A DNA stretch of 64,000 nt, from NCBI RefSeq assembly GCF_009002475.1, contig NZ_AP019860.1, positions 4,650,001-4,714,000 on the forward strand, in the 5' to 3' direction. The stretch comes from Candidatus Uabimicrobium amorphum. GTDB lineage: Bacteria; Planctomycetota; Uabimicrobiia; Uabimicrobiales; Uabimicrobiaceae. This document shows positions 26,975 through 36,516 of this stretch, in pieces. Numbering within the stretch: the stretch's first letter is position 1; the number at the start of each line of letters is the position of its first letter. Under the pieces are notes generated by a model. The model had not been told where the DNA came from. It worked only from the letters and a program-made list of their open reading frames with translations, and searched no databases. Made by a program: the position numbers and the translations under genes.

Positions 26975-29917
26975 TTAAAAGCCTAGTTTTTTGCGCATTT
27001 GTTCCGCTTGTTTACGACTTGTGAAGCGGTTGTTTACTTTAAAAGCACGGTTTAAATGATATTTACATTTTGTTTTGTTGCGCATTTTGAAATACGTTTG
27101 TGCTAAGTGAAATTGTACTTCTGATGATTTGGGGTATAACTGTGAAGAGTATTGTAGATATTTTAAGGCAAGAGGGTATTTTCCTGCCGTGTAGTAAATG
27201 TATCCCAATGTATCTGCAATTTCCCAAGAACTCTGGGCTAGATCATAAGCTTGTTTTGCGTAAGATATGGCTTTTTTAGAGTCTTGTTGTTTGGTCGCAT
27301 AAATATAAGCTAGGTTATTCAAAGCGATAATTTTGCTATTGTTGTTGGGAATGTCTATTAATTTTTTATAAAAAGACACTGCTTGAGGATATTTTTTATT
27401 CAATTCGTGAATCATGCCCATTTTGATAAGAGCGTCGCTATTTTTGGGATTGATTTTTAGAATTTTGCTATAAACTTCCTGCGCTTTTTGCGTTTTTTGT
27501 TCCCTCAAGTACACTCCGGCAAGAATACTGTAAGCTTCCTCACTCAGATTTCCTGTGGCAATTAGTTTTTGTAAGCGATTGATCACATCCTCGGTTTTGG
27601 CAACGCGGTATAGGTATATGGAATAGTAGTATTCGACGAGATAATGCGAATCTAGTTCACGCATAATTTCTTCATATCTTGCGATGGCTTGATCTCTTGA
27701 GGCAATTCTTTCAAAAATAATTCCATCAATGAGTGGAAGAAAATGGGTGTTTTTTGCTGCGCAGTCACTAATGAGTTTTGCGAACTGCTCACGAATAAAC
27801 GTTCTTTCTGTCGAGATTTGTTTTAGCTGTTCTGTCGCCTTTTGTTGTTCACCTTCCATTAGAAAGGTATTGGCCAATACTAAATTTGCGAGGATGTTGT
27901 CTTTGTTTTCTTTTAGTACGTTATTTAGTATTTTTTTTGTGGAAGTTAGGTCTTTACTGTAGGCGAATAAAATAGCGATGAATGTACGCATGACATTATT
28001 GGGACTTTTTTCGACAAATGCCTCAAAATGATCAATGGCTTTTGCCCAATCCTTTTGATAGTAATAGCAAAAACCAATGTAGTTTTCAACATTCAACTGA
28101 TCGTTGAGATCTTTCGCTTCTTGGTATGCTTCGACGGCTTGAGGGTATTTTTTTAAGAAAGATAGGATGTTGCCTTTGAGTATTTTTAGATTGGCGTTGT
28201 CGGAGGCGTCAATCAGTTTAATGGCATCATCATAGCGTTTCTGTTGTAGATAAATTTGTGCATAGAGTTGTGTGTATGCCGGGTGAGTTTGCGGTGTTTT
28301 ATTTTTCGATTGCAAAAACTCTGTTACCTTATCTATTTTTCCTTGTTGGAAATAAATACTGGCCAAGCGCAAGCAATAAACGTCGTTTCGCGGATAATCT
28401 TGTAGTAAGCTCTCGTACTCTTCGGCAGCCAAATCATAATATCGTTGGGCCAATCTTATACGAGCAAGCATACGTCTTGATGCAGGAGTTTTTTGTTTAC
28501 CACTATCAATGCTTTGGTTGAGGTATTTTAGAGCGGGCAGTAGGTTATTTTTTGCGAAATAAATTTGTGCAAGAAATAAGGGAATGGTGGGGTCATTGGG
28601 ATTTTTTTTCATTGCGGCTTTTAAACGATAAATCGCTTTATTTTCTTTTTTATTGCGCAAATCGACTATGGCCAATTGCATTTCACTTCTTGCAGAGTTG
28701 GGAGACGCTTTGGCAATTGCCGCGTAAAGTTGCTGTGCTTTTTCCGTTTCTCCCATTAGCATTAAAATGCGCGCTTTCATGTTGAGAACTACTATGTTAT
28801 TACGATCATTGCGTAGCATTTCTTCGCAAATTTTGAGACATTCGTCCAATTTATCTTCTGCCGCGTAAGATTGAATGATTACGTTGTGAATCGCGGTCGC
28901 CTTGGGATCTAAATCAATTGCTTTTTGTAGTTCTTCGCTGGCAAGTAGATAGTTTTTTTGTAAAAGATATGTTAATCCCATGTAATAGCGACCCAAGGCA
29001 AAATCCGGTTGAGCGGCGGTTACCCATAGTAAGTCTTTATTTGCAGCATTATATTTTTTTTGGGAAAGATGCGCAACTCCACGAACATAAGTCATTAAAA
29101 ATTTTTGTGGAGAACGTTTGTTTTTTTCCAGAAACTTATTGGCTATTTTATAAGCGCGATCGATGTCACCACTTTGTACCAGCGACATAACATAGGTGCC
29201 TAGGTATTCTCCCGGAATTTTTTTACCATTGTCCTGAAGTATTTTAAAATTTTCAATGGCCTTGAGTTGGTCCTGGATGTTGAAGTAGTAGCTTGCAAGT
29301 TGTAAACGCAACGAGACATTTTTCGGGAAGGCATTTATATATTCTTCTAAAACTTGAATGGCTGCGTTTTTGTTTTCCGCTTGCCACTCAGCGGTTGCCA
29401 AATTGCTGTGTGTTTCGTCTTGTTTGGGGTCTAATTTTTTCGCTTTCAGGAGCGCTTCCTTGGCTAAATTTGGCTTTTTTTGTGCAAGCAGTATACGTGC
29501 CTTCAGGTTTAAGATCGGCACACTGTCACTTTTGACTTCTAAAAAACGATTTACCACCTCTAAACCGTTGGCATATTGCTGTTGTTGAAGAAATAATCCC
29601 GCCAATGTGGTATAGGCAAATTTGAAGTTTTTATCTGTTCCTATGATATTCTCTAATTCTTGTTGCGCTTTATCAAAATTTTCGTTGCTGACATATGCTT
29701 TTGCTAAACTAAGTTGAATGTTGAGATTAGGCTGAATAGCCAGCGCGGCCTTGAATTCACGTATTGCTGCTTGGTGTTGCGCACGTTGGACATACAACAA
29801 ACCTTTATCATAGTGTCGCGCAATGCGTTTGATTGGTCGAAAATAATTTATTGTTAGGCCAGCGATCGCTATGAGCAATAAAGAAACAATGCTCAAGATA
29901 ATTTTTTTACGCGTCAT
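26975..29917 (-). CDS. Membrane-anchored TPR protein, PrsT-like (first copy)
   Basis: The protein has 980 residues, with an N-terminal anchor (IILSIVSLLLIAIAGLTINY) and about 20 or more TPR units. It shares the opening pattern of the next gene: anchor, YFRP, then the first TPR (KGLLYVQRAQHQAAIREFKA), so the two are tandem paralogues. The ATG overlaps the stop of the upstream amidotransferase gene by 4 bp (ATGA), so translation is coupled. Family and context suggest a PrsT-type scaffold of the exosortase/exopolysaccharide system in the periplasm. Confidence 0.9.
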   Translation of the reverse strand: MTRKKIILSIVSLLLIAIAGLTINYFRPIKRIARHYDKGLLYVQRAQHQAAIREFKAALAIQPNLNIQLSLAKAYVSNENFDKAQQELENIIGTDKNFKFAYTTLAGLFLQQQQYANGLEVVNRFLEVKSDSVPILNLKARILLAQKKPNLAKEALLKAKKLDPKQDETHSNLATAEWQAENKNAAIQVLEEYINAFPKNVSLRLQLASYYFNIQDQLKAIENFKILQDNGKKIPGEYLGTYVMSLVQSGDIDRAYKIANKFLEKNKRSPQKFLMTYVRGVAHLSQKKYNAANKDLLWVTAAQPDFALGRYYMGLTYLLQKNYLLASEELQKAIDLDPKATAIHNVIIQSYAAEDKLDECLKICEEMLRNDRNNIVVLNMKARILMLMGETEKAQQLYAAIAKASPNSARSEMQLAIVDLRNKKENKAIYRLKAAMKKNPNDPTIPLFLAQIYFAKNNLLPALKYLNQSIDSGKQKTPASRRMLARIRLAQRYYDLAAEEYESLLQDYPRNDVYCLRLASIYFQQGKIDKVTEFLQSKNKTPQTHPAYTQLYAQIYLQQKRYDDAIKLIDASDNANLKILKGNILSFLKKYPQAVEAYQEAKDLNDQLNVENYIGFCYYYQKDWAKAIDHFEAFVEKSPNNVMRTFIAILFAYSKDLTSTKKILNNVLKENKDNILANLVLANTFLMEGEQQKATEQLKQISTERTFIREQFAKLISDCAAKNTHFLPLIDGIIFERIASRDQAIARYEEIMRELDSHYLVEYYYSIYLYRVAKTEDVINRLQKLIATGNLSEEAYSILAGVYLREQKTQKAQEVYSKILKINPKNSDALIKMGMIHELNKKYPQAVSFYKKLIDIPNNNSKIIALNNLAYIYATKQQDSKKAISYAKQAYDLAQSSWEIADTLGYIYYTAGKYPLALKYLQYSSQLYPKSSEVQFHLAQTYFKMRNKTKCKYHLNRAFKVNNRFTSRKQAEQMRKKLGF

Positions 29918-31767
29918 AGTTTGTTACCTTTTATAAAATACCATAGGTGAAAAATAAAAAGACTCCACAAGGTATCCGTTTGGTTGGATAAACCCTTGAG
30001 ATGCTTTTGATGGAGATGGCGAATATTTTTATAGTTGAAAAATGGCAGTTTACCATTTAACACTAGTTCCGAAAACATGTCATGTAGATCGTTAGTTAGC
30101 CATTCATTCATTGGGATGCAAAAACCCATCTTTCTACGGTATAGGATATCTTTATCTAGCCAATTTTCTAGTGTTTTTTTGAAAATATACTTACCTTCTG
30201 CGCCGTTTAGTTTGTAGTTGCTAGGAATTTGAAAAGCCTGTTCGACAAAAAAATGGTCTAACAACGGAACGCGCACCTCTAAAGCGTTGGCCATGCTACA
30301 AATATCAACTTTGGTAAGGATATCATCTGGCAAATATACTTTGATATCTGTATAAAGAGCTTTCGATAACAAATCATCACTATGAATTTTATTGTAATAC
30401 TGGCAAACTTGTTGTTGCGCATCATGACAAAACTCGGGTAGAAGTATCTGTTGTTTTATTGCGGGCGAAATGGTCGATAGACTTTGGAAATAGGCCGTTG
30501 AGGATGGTAAGGCAATATTTTGCAAAGCGGTTTTTAGGCGAAAAATGCGCGGTAGCCAGTCGGCTTTAGGGTAAATGCGTGCGAAAAAAGGCACAAGGGA
30601 GCGTCTCATGAAACCTGGAATCATGTGGCGTATATTGTTTTCGAGAGCATCTATGTAGTAGCGACGATATCCCGCAAAATTTTCGTCTCCTCCATCTCCT
30701 GAGAGAACAACTGTAATGTGTTTTTTTGCTTCGCGACATACAGAAAATGTCGGTAAAATAGAAGGATCAGCAAACGGTTCGTCAAAATAATGTAGAACTT
30801 CTTCAAGGTCTTGCGGAGAGGAGGGTGAAATTGTCTTGGCATGATGATTACAGTGATAGCGGGCAGCAACTTGTGCAGCATACGAACTTTCATCATACGC
30901 GCGCTCATTGAAGCCGATGGTAAATGTTGCAATTTTTCTTTTTTGAGAAATGGCAGCGACCACAGCGCTAGAATCTATACCTCCTGATAAAAACGCTCCT
31001 AAAGGCACTTCACTCTCTAAGCGGCTATCTACGGCACGCTGCAAACTACTACGTACAATATCTTTCCACTCGTCGATAGTATAGTTTGCGGGAGAGGGTT
31101 GTGGTAAGTCCCAATATTTTTGTGTGGTAATTCGCTCATGATTGGCTAGTAAAAAGTGCCCTGGAAGTAACTTGTGAATATTCGTGTAAATAGTATGAGG
31201 GGCGACCGTATAGCCAAGGCTAAAATAGGTAGAAACTGCTTGTGGACAAATCTGTCGATCGACACCAGCGGCGAGAAGTGCTTTTATTTCCGAAGCAAAG
31301 AAAACGCTTTTGTCGACTATGGAGTATACCAATGGTTTGATACCCAGACGATCTCGGGCGAGAAAAAGTTGTTGTTTGTTTTGATCCCACAAAGCAAAAG
31401 CGAACATTCCTTGTAATTTGTTCAAACAACGTTCACCAAGTTCTTCATATAAATGAACAATAACCTCTGAGTCACTTAAACTATGAAATTGGTGACCGTT
31501 TTGTTTTAATTCACTTCGTAGATTGTGATGATTGTAAATTTCTCCGTTGCACACCACTGCGATGGTTTTGTCTTCGTTAAAAAGAGGTTGTGCACCACCT
31601 GTTACGTCGATGATTGATAATCTGCGATGACCCAGTGCAATACATTGTTCGACAAAAAATCCTTCTCCATCTGGTCCACGATGATAGAGAGTGTCGTTCA
31701 TTTTTTGAATTTTTTGTCGTGTGATATGTTGTCGTGTTGGATCAAATATGCCGGAAATTCCGCACAT
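29914..31767 (-). CDS. Asparagine synthase-like amidotransferase, exosortase A system type
   Basis: The enzyme has 617 residues. An N-terminal class II glutaminase domain carries the nucleophile C2 (MCGISGIFDP), RGPDGEG and NGEIYN. A C-terminal synthase domain has the PP-loop SGGIDSSAV at about residue 263 and SGDGGDENFAGYRRY. Close agreement with the family named exosortase A system-associated amidotransferase 1 is judged from remembered consensus. Such enzymes transfer glutamine nitrogen to a carboxylate, probably on a sugar or peptide of the exopolysaccharide. It is first gene of the operon with the two TPR genes. Confidence 0.93.
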   Translation of the reverse strand: MCGISGIFDPTRQHITRQKIQKMNDTLYHRGPDGEGFFVEQCIALGHRRLSIIDVTGGAQPLFNEDKTIAVVCNGEIYNHHNLRSELKQNGHQFHSLSDSEVIVHLYEELGERCLNKLQGMFAFALWDQNKQQLFLARDRLGIKPLVYSIVDKSVFFASEIKALLAAGVDRQICPQAVSTYFSLGYTVAPHTIYTNIHKLLPGHFLLANHERITTQKYWDLPQPSPANYTIDEWKDIVRSSLQRAVDSRLESEVPLGAFLSGGIDSSAVVAAISQKRKIATFTIGFNERAYDESSYAAQVAARYHCNHHAKTISPSSPQDLEEVLHYFDEPFADPSILPTFSVCREAKKHITVVLSGDGGDENFAGYRRYYIDALENNIRHMIPGFMRRSLVPFFARIYPKADWLPRIFRLKTALQNIALPSSTAYFQSLSTISPAIKQQILLPEFCHDAQQQVCQYYNKIHSDDLLSKALYTDIKVYLPDDILTKVDICSMANALEVRVPLLDHFFVEQAFQIPSNYKLNGAEGKYIFKKTLENWLDKDILYRRKMGFCIPMNEWLTNDLHDMFSELVLNGKLPFFNYKNIRHLHQKHLKGLSNQTDTLWSLFIFHLWYFIKGNKL

Positions 31768-31796
31768 TTTTATGTCCTACAATATTTTAAGTGGCA

Positions 31797-31836
31797 ATTA
31801 TAATAGTGCTTCTTCTTCTTCTTCTTCTTCTTGTAA
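31797..31836 (-). promoter_or_regulatory. Candidate promoter of the amidotransferase operon containing a trinucleotide repeat
   Basis: Reading the minus strand, TATAAT (31797-31802) lies about 30 bp before the amidotransferase ATG. Upstream of it is an (AAG)8 tract and then TTACAA (31831-31836), a poor -35. The present spacing is 28 bp, longer than the usual 16-19; loss of 3 or 4 repeat units would bring it to 19 or 16. Confidence 0.4.
31809..31832. repeat. Trinucleotide microsatellite, (CTT)8 on plus strand
   Basis: Eight perfect CTT units (AAG on the minus strand) lie in the leader/promoter of the minus-strand amidotransferase operon, 42 bp before its start codon. No comparable repeat tract was noticed elsewhere in the window. 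Confidence 0.9.
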
Positions 31837-31979
31837 TTTAAAACATATATCGCGAAGGTCGTATACAAAAAAATATAAATATAAGTCAAGAAGATTAAAC
31901 CCGAAAGGGGTTGTTGTATTTGTGGTTATGCTTTGGAATTTAGTCAAAATGGTTATAGTATAGGGACTTTACTACCATT

Positions 31980-32636
31980 TTAACAAATTTGTTTTTTTCT
32001 CAAACGAGTTAAACCCAATAAGGCTGCACTCATCAGAAATACCAAGTATGTGGTTGGCTCAGGTACGGTATTTAGTCCTGTTATTTCATCAAGTATAATT
32101 TCACCCGGGTTGATACCTATGAAAAAGTCTGCTGTTCCGTTATCTACTAAAAACACACTAATAACCGTCGCAGATTCTTCCACCGCTCTTTGTAAGATAT
32201 CTTCCAAATTATCATCGGTAATACCCGTGAAATCGATTTGGTTCATGAATAAAGAGCTATTGTTGAAGGTCGCATTGCTTGCAATGGAAATTCTAAGGGC
32301 ACCGTTGGTTGTACCTAAACCTGTTGCTTCTACTCTAAATCCCACACCTGAAGTAAAGTTGACACCGTTTGTGGTGATGAATGCGCCGCCATTTGAAAGA
32401 ACAAAATTGTTCGAGAAAATGCTGTTACCAGATGCCGTAGTGTCTTCAATATCCCAACCTGAAATTCCTGTCTCAATGGATAGTTGGTTTAGTATGGTGT
32501 TGTTTGGTAAATTAGAGCCATTACCGTTTGTATCTCTATAAGTTATACCTCCTGATGGATCAACTTGAAATTTGATTGTCTCTGCATACAATGTAATTGA
32601 AACCATTATAGCGAGATTGATTAGATTTTTTATCAT
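31980..32636 (-). CDS. PEP-CTERM sorting domain protein
   Basis: The protein has 218 residues from the ATG at 32636, with AGGAG 5 nt upstream. It has a signal peptide (MIKNLINLAIMVSITLYA), a body rich in Asn, Ser, Thr and Gly likely to form beta structure, and a PEP-CTERM tail (VPEPTTY at 191-197, helix, RLRKKQIC). It lies between the degenerate GspE-like gene and the amidotransferase operon, with its own candidate promoter. It is probably a surface or matrix protein processed by an exosortase. Confidence 0.9.
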   Translation of the reverse strand: MIKNLINLAIMVSITLYAETIKFQVDPSGGITYRDTNGNGSNLPNNTILNQLSIETGISGWDIEDTTASGNSIFSNNFVLSNGGAFITTNGVNFTSGVGFRVEATGLGTTNGALRISIASNATFNNSSLFMNQIDFTGITDDNLEDILQRAVEESATVISVFLVDNGTADFFIGINPGEIILDEITGLNTVPEPTTYLVFLMSAALLGLTRLRKKQIC

Positions 32637-32957
32637 TAAAGCTCCTTCTCGCAAAAGTACAATTAATGATTTTACGCATATTATTATAATAACACATTTG
32701 GTACCCGCTAGGCAACATAAACCTGTGCGTCGCTATTGTGACATTTGCCTTTTTTTTGTGTTATCCTTTTGAAAAAAGGCTAATCGGGTAAAAAGAAAAA
32801 TGCCAAAAATTAAAAATTGCTTAAAAAAACGAAAAAAATATTTGAATTTAAACTCTGTGTTTATCTTCTCGAATAGATTTGGTGATAAAATTAGACAACA
32901 CAACCACAAAGTAGGCTATGATTTATGTCAACCACCAAAAGCGTTCGAAAGAGTCAT
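32637..32957. other. Intergenic region, 321 bp
   Basis: It lies between two minus-strand genes. It holds the candidate PEP-CTERM promoter (32686-32715) and a long A/T-rich stretch with a weak 9-bp hairpin (32747-32780). No additional open frame was supported. Confidence 0.5.
32686..32715 (-). promoter_or_regulatory. Candidate promoter of the PEP-CTERM gene
   Basis: On the minus strand TTGCCT (32710-32715), an 18-bp spacer and TATTAT (32686-32691) lie about 50 bp before the ATG at 32636. Both hexamers are imperfect. Confidence 0.4.
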
Positions 32958-34379
32958 TTAGAGAAACAATGACAAGTCATCGATATGGGCTTGTTTATTT
33001 TTTAGCATTTCTGATAGTGTTTTTACTATGGTAGTTTGGGGAATGATTGTTTCTGCTTTTTGGTATTTAGGTTGGTCCCATGCTAGTTTACGTACGCTTT
33101 TATCTATTTTTATATGTTCAACGATAAAGCGGTGCTCTATTTTTTTGTGTTCTTCATTGCGTACCTTCGCGACTATGGTTATGTAGCGTAACGCTGTTGC
33201 AACATAACTTTGTGGTAAATCGTTGATGATGTTGAAAAAGGCGTCTGTTGTTGTCGAAGCAACAACAGCTTGAAAAACGAGGGTTTCACTTAAGTGATGG
33301 TAATATGATAGAGGTGTTTCTGTGTAGAGAATGTCCGGTTTTAAGTGCGTAATGAAGCCATTTTCATTATTGTCGACTTGGAATACACCATTTATATTTT
33401 CTTGTTTTTTGTGTTCCACACTACAGGTGATTTTTTTCTGTTGTATGCTTTTTCGCATAAGCGCATAGGCAAATGTTTTGATATCTTCAAATCGTGGAGA
33501 CACCAGTAAAACTAATCCATGAAAAGGTTGTAATATTTCCTCGACAATTTCTTCATCAATATAAATATTTTGTTTTTGTTTTAGGTTGATGACAATGAGC
33601 GAATTGTGGCCGAAAAGCGTGTAGGCGGAAAAAAAATCTGTCTCCACTTGAAAAAAAAATTCAAACGATGTCTTACCTGGTTGCTGTTCTTGTAGTAGTT
33701 TTATACACGTTTTCCACTCCTCATCGTAGGCGTAGCTATCCACTAAGTTCAGCTGATTATCAACACGACTATATACTTTTAAAAATTTTGTGCTAATGCG
33801 AATATGTAGTTGCGTTGCACTATTCGACATGGCTTCTTTGATATGGCGACTTACTACAAATAAGTATTCGTGGAACGCCTCTGAAATTACGATTTGCGAG
33901 TTGAGAGATAATGATTCTTGTTGTCTGACTCTTGTTCTTCTGGTTTTTTTTACCCGGGCAATATTTTCATCGTAAACTTTGAGTATTCGTGAGATACTTT
34001 CGTCAGTGCCCATCGCAAAGCTTAGGGGGATGTCCTTGAAAATTTGTTTAATTTCGTGTTGGTCTTCCACGGATAAGGGGTAGGTCATGACAATGACAAC
34101 CTCTGCTTCTTGGAAAATAGGGACACAGTTGTGGATGAGAAACAACGAAGAAGCATATTCTTCCCAACGTTCCCAGTCAATTAGTTCGGGAATAACGTGT
34201 AAAAATGGAATATCTAGTTCATCGGAAGTGACAAGAGCTATGGCTTCTTGACTTATACTTCCTTCATCAATGAGAGCTTTGGTAATTTTTTCATCGTCAT
34301 TTTGTTCTAAGTTTTCCAAATCGCTTTCTGTAATTAACTTTTTTAACAGTAAAGCTTGGGTAATTTTTCTCTCATCCAT
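32958..34379 (-). CDS. Degenerate GspE/PilB-like protein lacking the Walker A motif
   Basis: The protein has 473 residues and no membrane segment. It follows the layout of type II secretion/type IV pilus ATPases. It has an MshEN-like N-terminus (LLLKKLITESDLENL, LDIPFLHVIPELI), then a stretch aligning with the N2/ASDIHIEP region (ATQLHIRISTKFLKVYSRVD). The P-loop position reads LVLLVSPRFEDIKTFAYAL, without GxxxxGK[ST]. Later come GVFQVDNNENGF, LKPDILYTETPLS where Asp and Walker B boxes are expected, and VVASTTTDAFFNIINDL where the His box is expected. It is therefore probably a non-catalytic relative with a regulatory or scaffold role. The alignment is mine by eye. Confidence 0.7.
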   Translation of the reverse strand: MDERKITQALLLKKLITESDLENLEQNDDEKITKALIDEGSISQEAIALVTSDELDIPFLHVIPELIDWERWEEYASSLFLIHNCVPIFQEAEVVIVMTYPLSVEDQHEIKQIFKDIPLSFAMGTDESISRILKVYDENIARVKKTRRTRVRQQESLSLNSQIVISEAFHEYLFVVSRHIKEAMSNSATQLHIRISTKFLKVYSRVDNQLNLVDSYAYDEEWKTCIKLLQEQQPGKTSFEFFFQVETDFFSAYTLFGHNSLIVINLKQKQNIYIDEEIVEEILQPFHGLVLLVSPRFEDIKTFAYALMRKSIQQKKITCSVEHKKQENINGVFQVDNNENGFITHLKPDILYTETPLSYYHHLSETLVFQAVVASTTTDAFFNIINDLPQSYVATALRYITIVAKVRNEEHKKIEHRFIVEHIKIDKSVRKLAWDQPKYQKAETIIPQTTIVKTLSEMLKNKQAHIDDLSLFL

Positions 34380-34548
34380 TGGGCACCTTAGGTTTAAAGT
34401 TAGTAAAATATGTTTGTTTTTTTAGCTTAACAGATTTGTTGACGAACACCAATTATTTTACAAACATTTTGTGATAAGACCCTGGCTTTTTATCGTTGTT
34501 TGGTCTAAAATACTACAAAATTCTTTATTATTGGAAGGCCTAAAAAAT

Positions 34549-35490
34549 ATGAAAGCTGTTGTAACAGGTGGAGCAGGTTTTATTGGCTCGCACATCGTTG
34601 ATTTGCTTCTGGAAAATGATAGTGAAATATTGGTGATCGATAATTTTTCCTCGGGAAAGAAAGAGCATCTTGATTTTACGCAAAAAAAACTGCATGTATT
34701 GGAAGCGGACATCTCCCACAGTGTGTGCATACGCGAAATAGAAAAATTTCAGCCTGATATGGTATTCCATTATGCTGGACAAATAAGTGTAGGGTATAGT
34801 GTGCGTGAGCCACAAGGAGATGCGCAACAAAATATCATGGCGACATTAAAGCTACTAGAAGCATCTAAGGGTCTTCAAGTTCAGAAGTTCATTATGGCAT
34901 CGTCCGCAGCCGTTTATGGCGATCAACTATATTACCCTACAACAGAAGAGCATACCCAGTTTCCCCATTCACCGTATGCCATTAGCAAAAAATGTTGCGA
35001 GACTTATTTAGAATACTACGGACGTAACAGCAATATGCAGACATTTGCGTTGCGATTTTCCAACGTGTATGGTCCCCGACAAAACGCCGGAGGTGAGTCA
35101 GGAGTAATTGCTATCTTTTTTGATCGCTTACAAGCGCAAAACTCTTTTACGATTAACGGTGACGGATTACAGACGCGTGACTTTGTTTTTGTGGAAGATG
35201 TTGCACGGGCAAATTGGATGTGCGCAACAGCCGAAAATTTAACGAATTACAATTGTTTTAATGTCAGTGGTGCACAAGAGATTTCGATTGTTAAACTTGT
35301 TTCTCTGGCTCAAGATATTGCAAAGAAACATGGTTTCACTTCTCTCAAAATAGCACATGGCGAAGCACTGGCCGGCGAATTACGGCGTAGTTCTTTGAGT
35401 TACAAAAATATTTACCACAGTGTTGGGTGGGCACCTAAGACTACTTTGGCCGAAGGATTGGAAAAAACCTGTTTATACTTTGCGAAGTAA
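34549..35490 (+). CDS. NAD-dependent nucleotide-sugar epimerase/dehydratase
   Basis: The enzyme has 313 residues. The ATG at 34549 is chosen because GGAAGG precedes it and the Rossmann strand starts at once (MKAVVTGGAGFIGSHIVD). The extended SDR signature is complete: GGAGFIGSH, SSAAVYG, and Y143-x3-K147 (PYAISK). GLQTRDFVFVEDV is typical of UDP-glucose/UDP-GlcNAc 4-epimerase relatives. It supplies a nucleotide sugar for polysaccharide synthesis. It is convergent with the FemAB-like gene, with only 3 bp between stop codons. The exact sugar is unknown. Confidence 0.92.
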   Translation: MKAVVTGGAGFIGSHIVDLLLENDSEILVIDNFSSGKKEHLDFTQKKLHVLEADISHSVCIREIEKFQPDMVFHYAGQISVGYSVREPQGDAQQNIMATLKLLEASKGLQVQKFIMASSAAVYGDQLYYPTTEEHTQFPHSPYAISKKCCETYLEYYGRNSNMQTFALRFSNVYGPRQNAGGESGVIAIFFDRLQAQNSFTINGDGLQTRDFVFVEDVARANWMCATAENLTNYNCFNVSGAQEISIVKLVSLAQDIAKKHGFTSLKIAHGEALAGELRRSSLSYKNIYHSVGWAPKTTLAEGLEKTCLYFAK

Positions 35491-35493
35491 ATT

Positions 35494-36516
35494 TTATGGT
35501 AATTTTAGCGAAATAAATGGACCAATTATATTGGCAAGGCCTACAGGAAGTTTTTTCCACATGCTGATCGCCATTTGAAATTTTTTACTCTGCGGGTTGA
35601 GTTGCGGAAGATTGCCATCTGCGAGCCAATATTGCCAGTTTAGAGGAACTTCTGCTGCTCCCCACTGTTTTTTAAAACGGTGTGGCCCACTATCTCGTGA
35701 AGAACGTCCAAAATCAAAAAAACGATAGTTTTTTTCACAAGCGAATTTCAAAACGTTCCAGTAAAGTAACATATTTGGACTTAAAGAGTTGTATTTTCTT
35801 AGTGAAGATGCAGAAGGAATTTCTAATGTATGGCGAAAGCCCAATAAAAATCCAGCCGCCACCACTTTGTCTTTGTGATACACACAGCATATATGAGTAT
35901 TTTCTGGAAAATAAGTAAATACTGCACGAAACAGACTTTTTGGCCACACAGGTGTGCCCAAATCACGCATATTAATAGCAAATACGCGATAAAAATCGTC
36001 CAGTAGTGTGACTCCTCCTGTTACACACTTCATGTCTTCTTTCATCGCACGGCGTATTTGACTACGCAACTTAGATTTGAAATTGTCCCACAACATGTCA
36101 CTACTCTCAGGAAGCTCTAAAAGCATACGCACTTTTTGCTGGTGGCTTTCTATGTCGGGGAGTACGGGTGTTGTATGTCGTAGTTCTATGTGTTTCGCAC
36201 CATGTTGTTGTGCAATTTCTTGGGCTTTTTGGTATAGTAGTTGTGCAACATTGGCACTATTTGCTAAAATTCCACTGTAGTTGTAAAAGGGAACTGATGT
36301 GATAAAGTTTCCAAAAAGTAGGCTTTTTGATAAAACTAAGGGAAGTACTCCGACGATGTTTTTTTCTTGTTGTGCATAGACGTAAAAAGTTTTTAAGCCG
36401 TGCTTATGAAAGACTTGTTGCCATGCCGATAGGTGGTAAATTTCACTTTGTGAATGTTGTAAGACATACTGATCCCAAGCTGATTGAAAATTTTGTTGTA
36501 AAAGTTTGATTTCCAT
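35494..36516 (-). CDS. FemAB-like GNAT transferase, exosortase/PEP-CTERM type
   Basis: The protein has 340 residues and is cytoplasmic. Blocks seen here that recall the family named FemAB-related, PEP-CTERM system-associated are NMRDLGTPVWP, LYWNVLKFACE, FDFGRSSRDSG, HRFKKQWGA and KLPVGLANIIGP. FemAB-fold enzymes use aminoacyl-tRNA or acyl donors to modify glycan precursors, so it probably modifies a lipid-linked intermediate. Its ATG shares a CATG with the start of the divergent glycosyltransferase gene. There is no clear Shine-Dalgarno, but the N-terminus fits the family, supporting this start. Confidence 0.9.
   Translation of the reverse strand: MEIKLLQQNFQSAWDQYVLQHSQSEIYHLSAWQQVFHKHGLKTFYVYAQQEKNIVGVLPLVLSKSLLFGNFITSVPFYNYSGILANSANVAQLLYQKAQEIAQQHGAKHIELRHTTPVLPDIESHQQKVRMLLELPESSDMLWDNFKSKLRSQIRRAMKEDMKCVTGGVTLLDDFYRVFAINMRDLGTPVWPKSLFRAVFTYFPENTHICCVYHKDKVVAAGFLLGFRHTLEIPSASSLRKYNSLSPNMLLYWNVLKFACEKNYRFFDFGRSSRDSGPHRFKKQWGAAEVPLNWQYWLADGNLPQLNPQSKKFQMAISMWKKLPVGLANIIGPFISLKLP

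Noticed and set aside
31898..31912. Short hairpin AACCC-GAAA-GGGGTT
   Set aside because: Only five base pairs with a possible bulge. It could end the PEP-CTERM transcript at 31980, but it is too short to call.
32747..32780. Hairpin with GCC/T-run and A-run/GGC arms
   Set aside because: The stem is mostly A-T homopolymer, the loop is 16 nt and no T-tract follows on the minus strand. It is not convincing as a terminator or RNA element.
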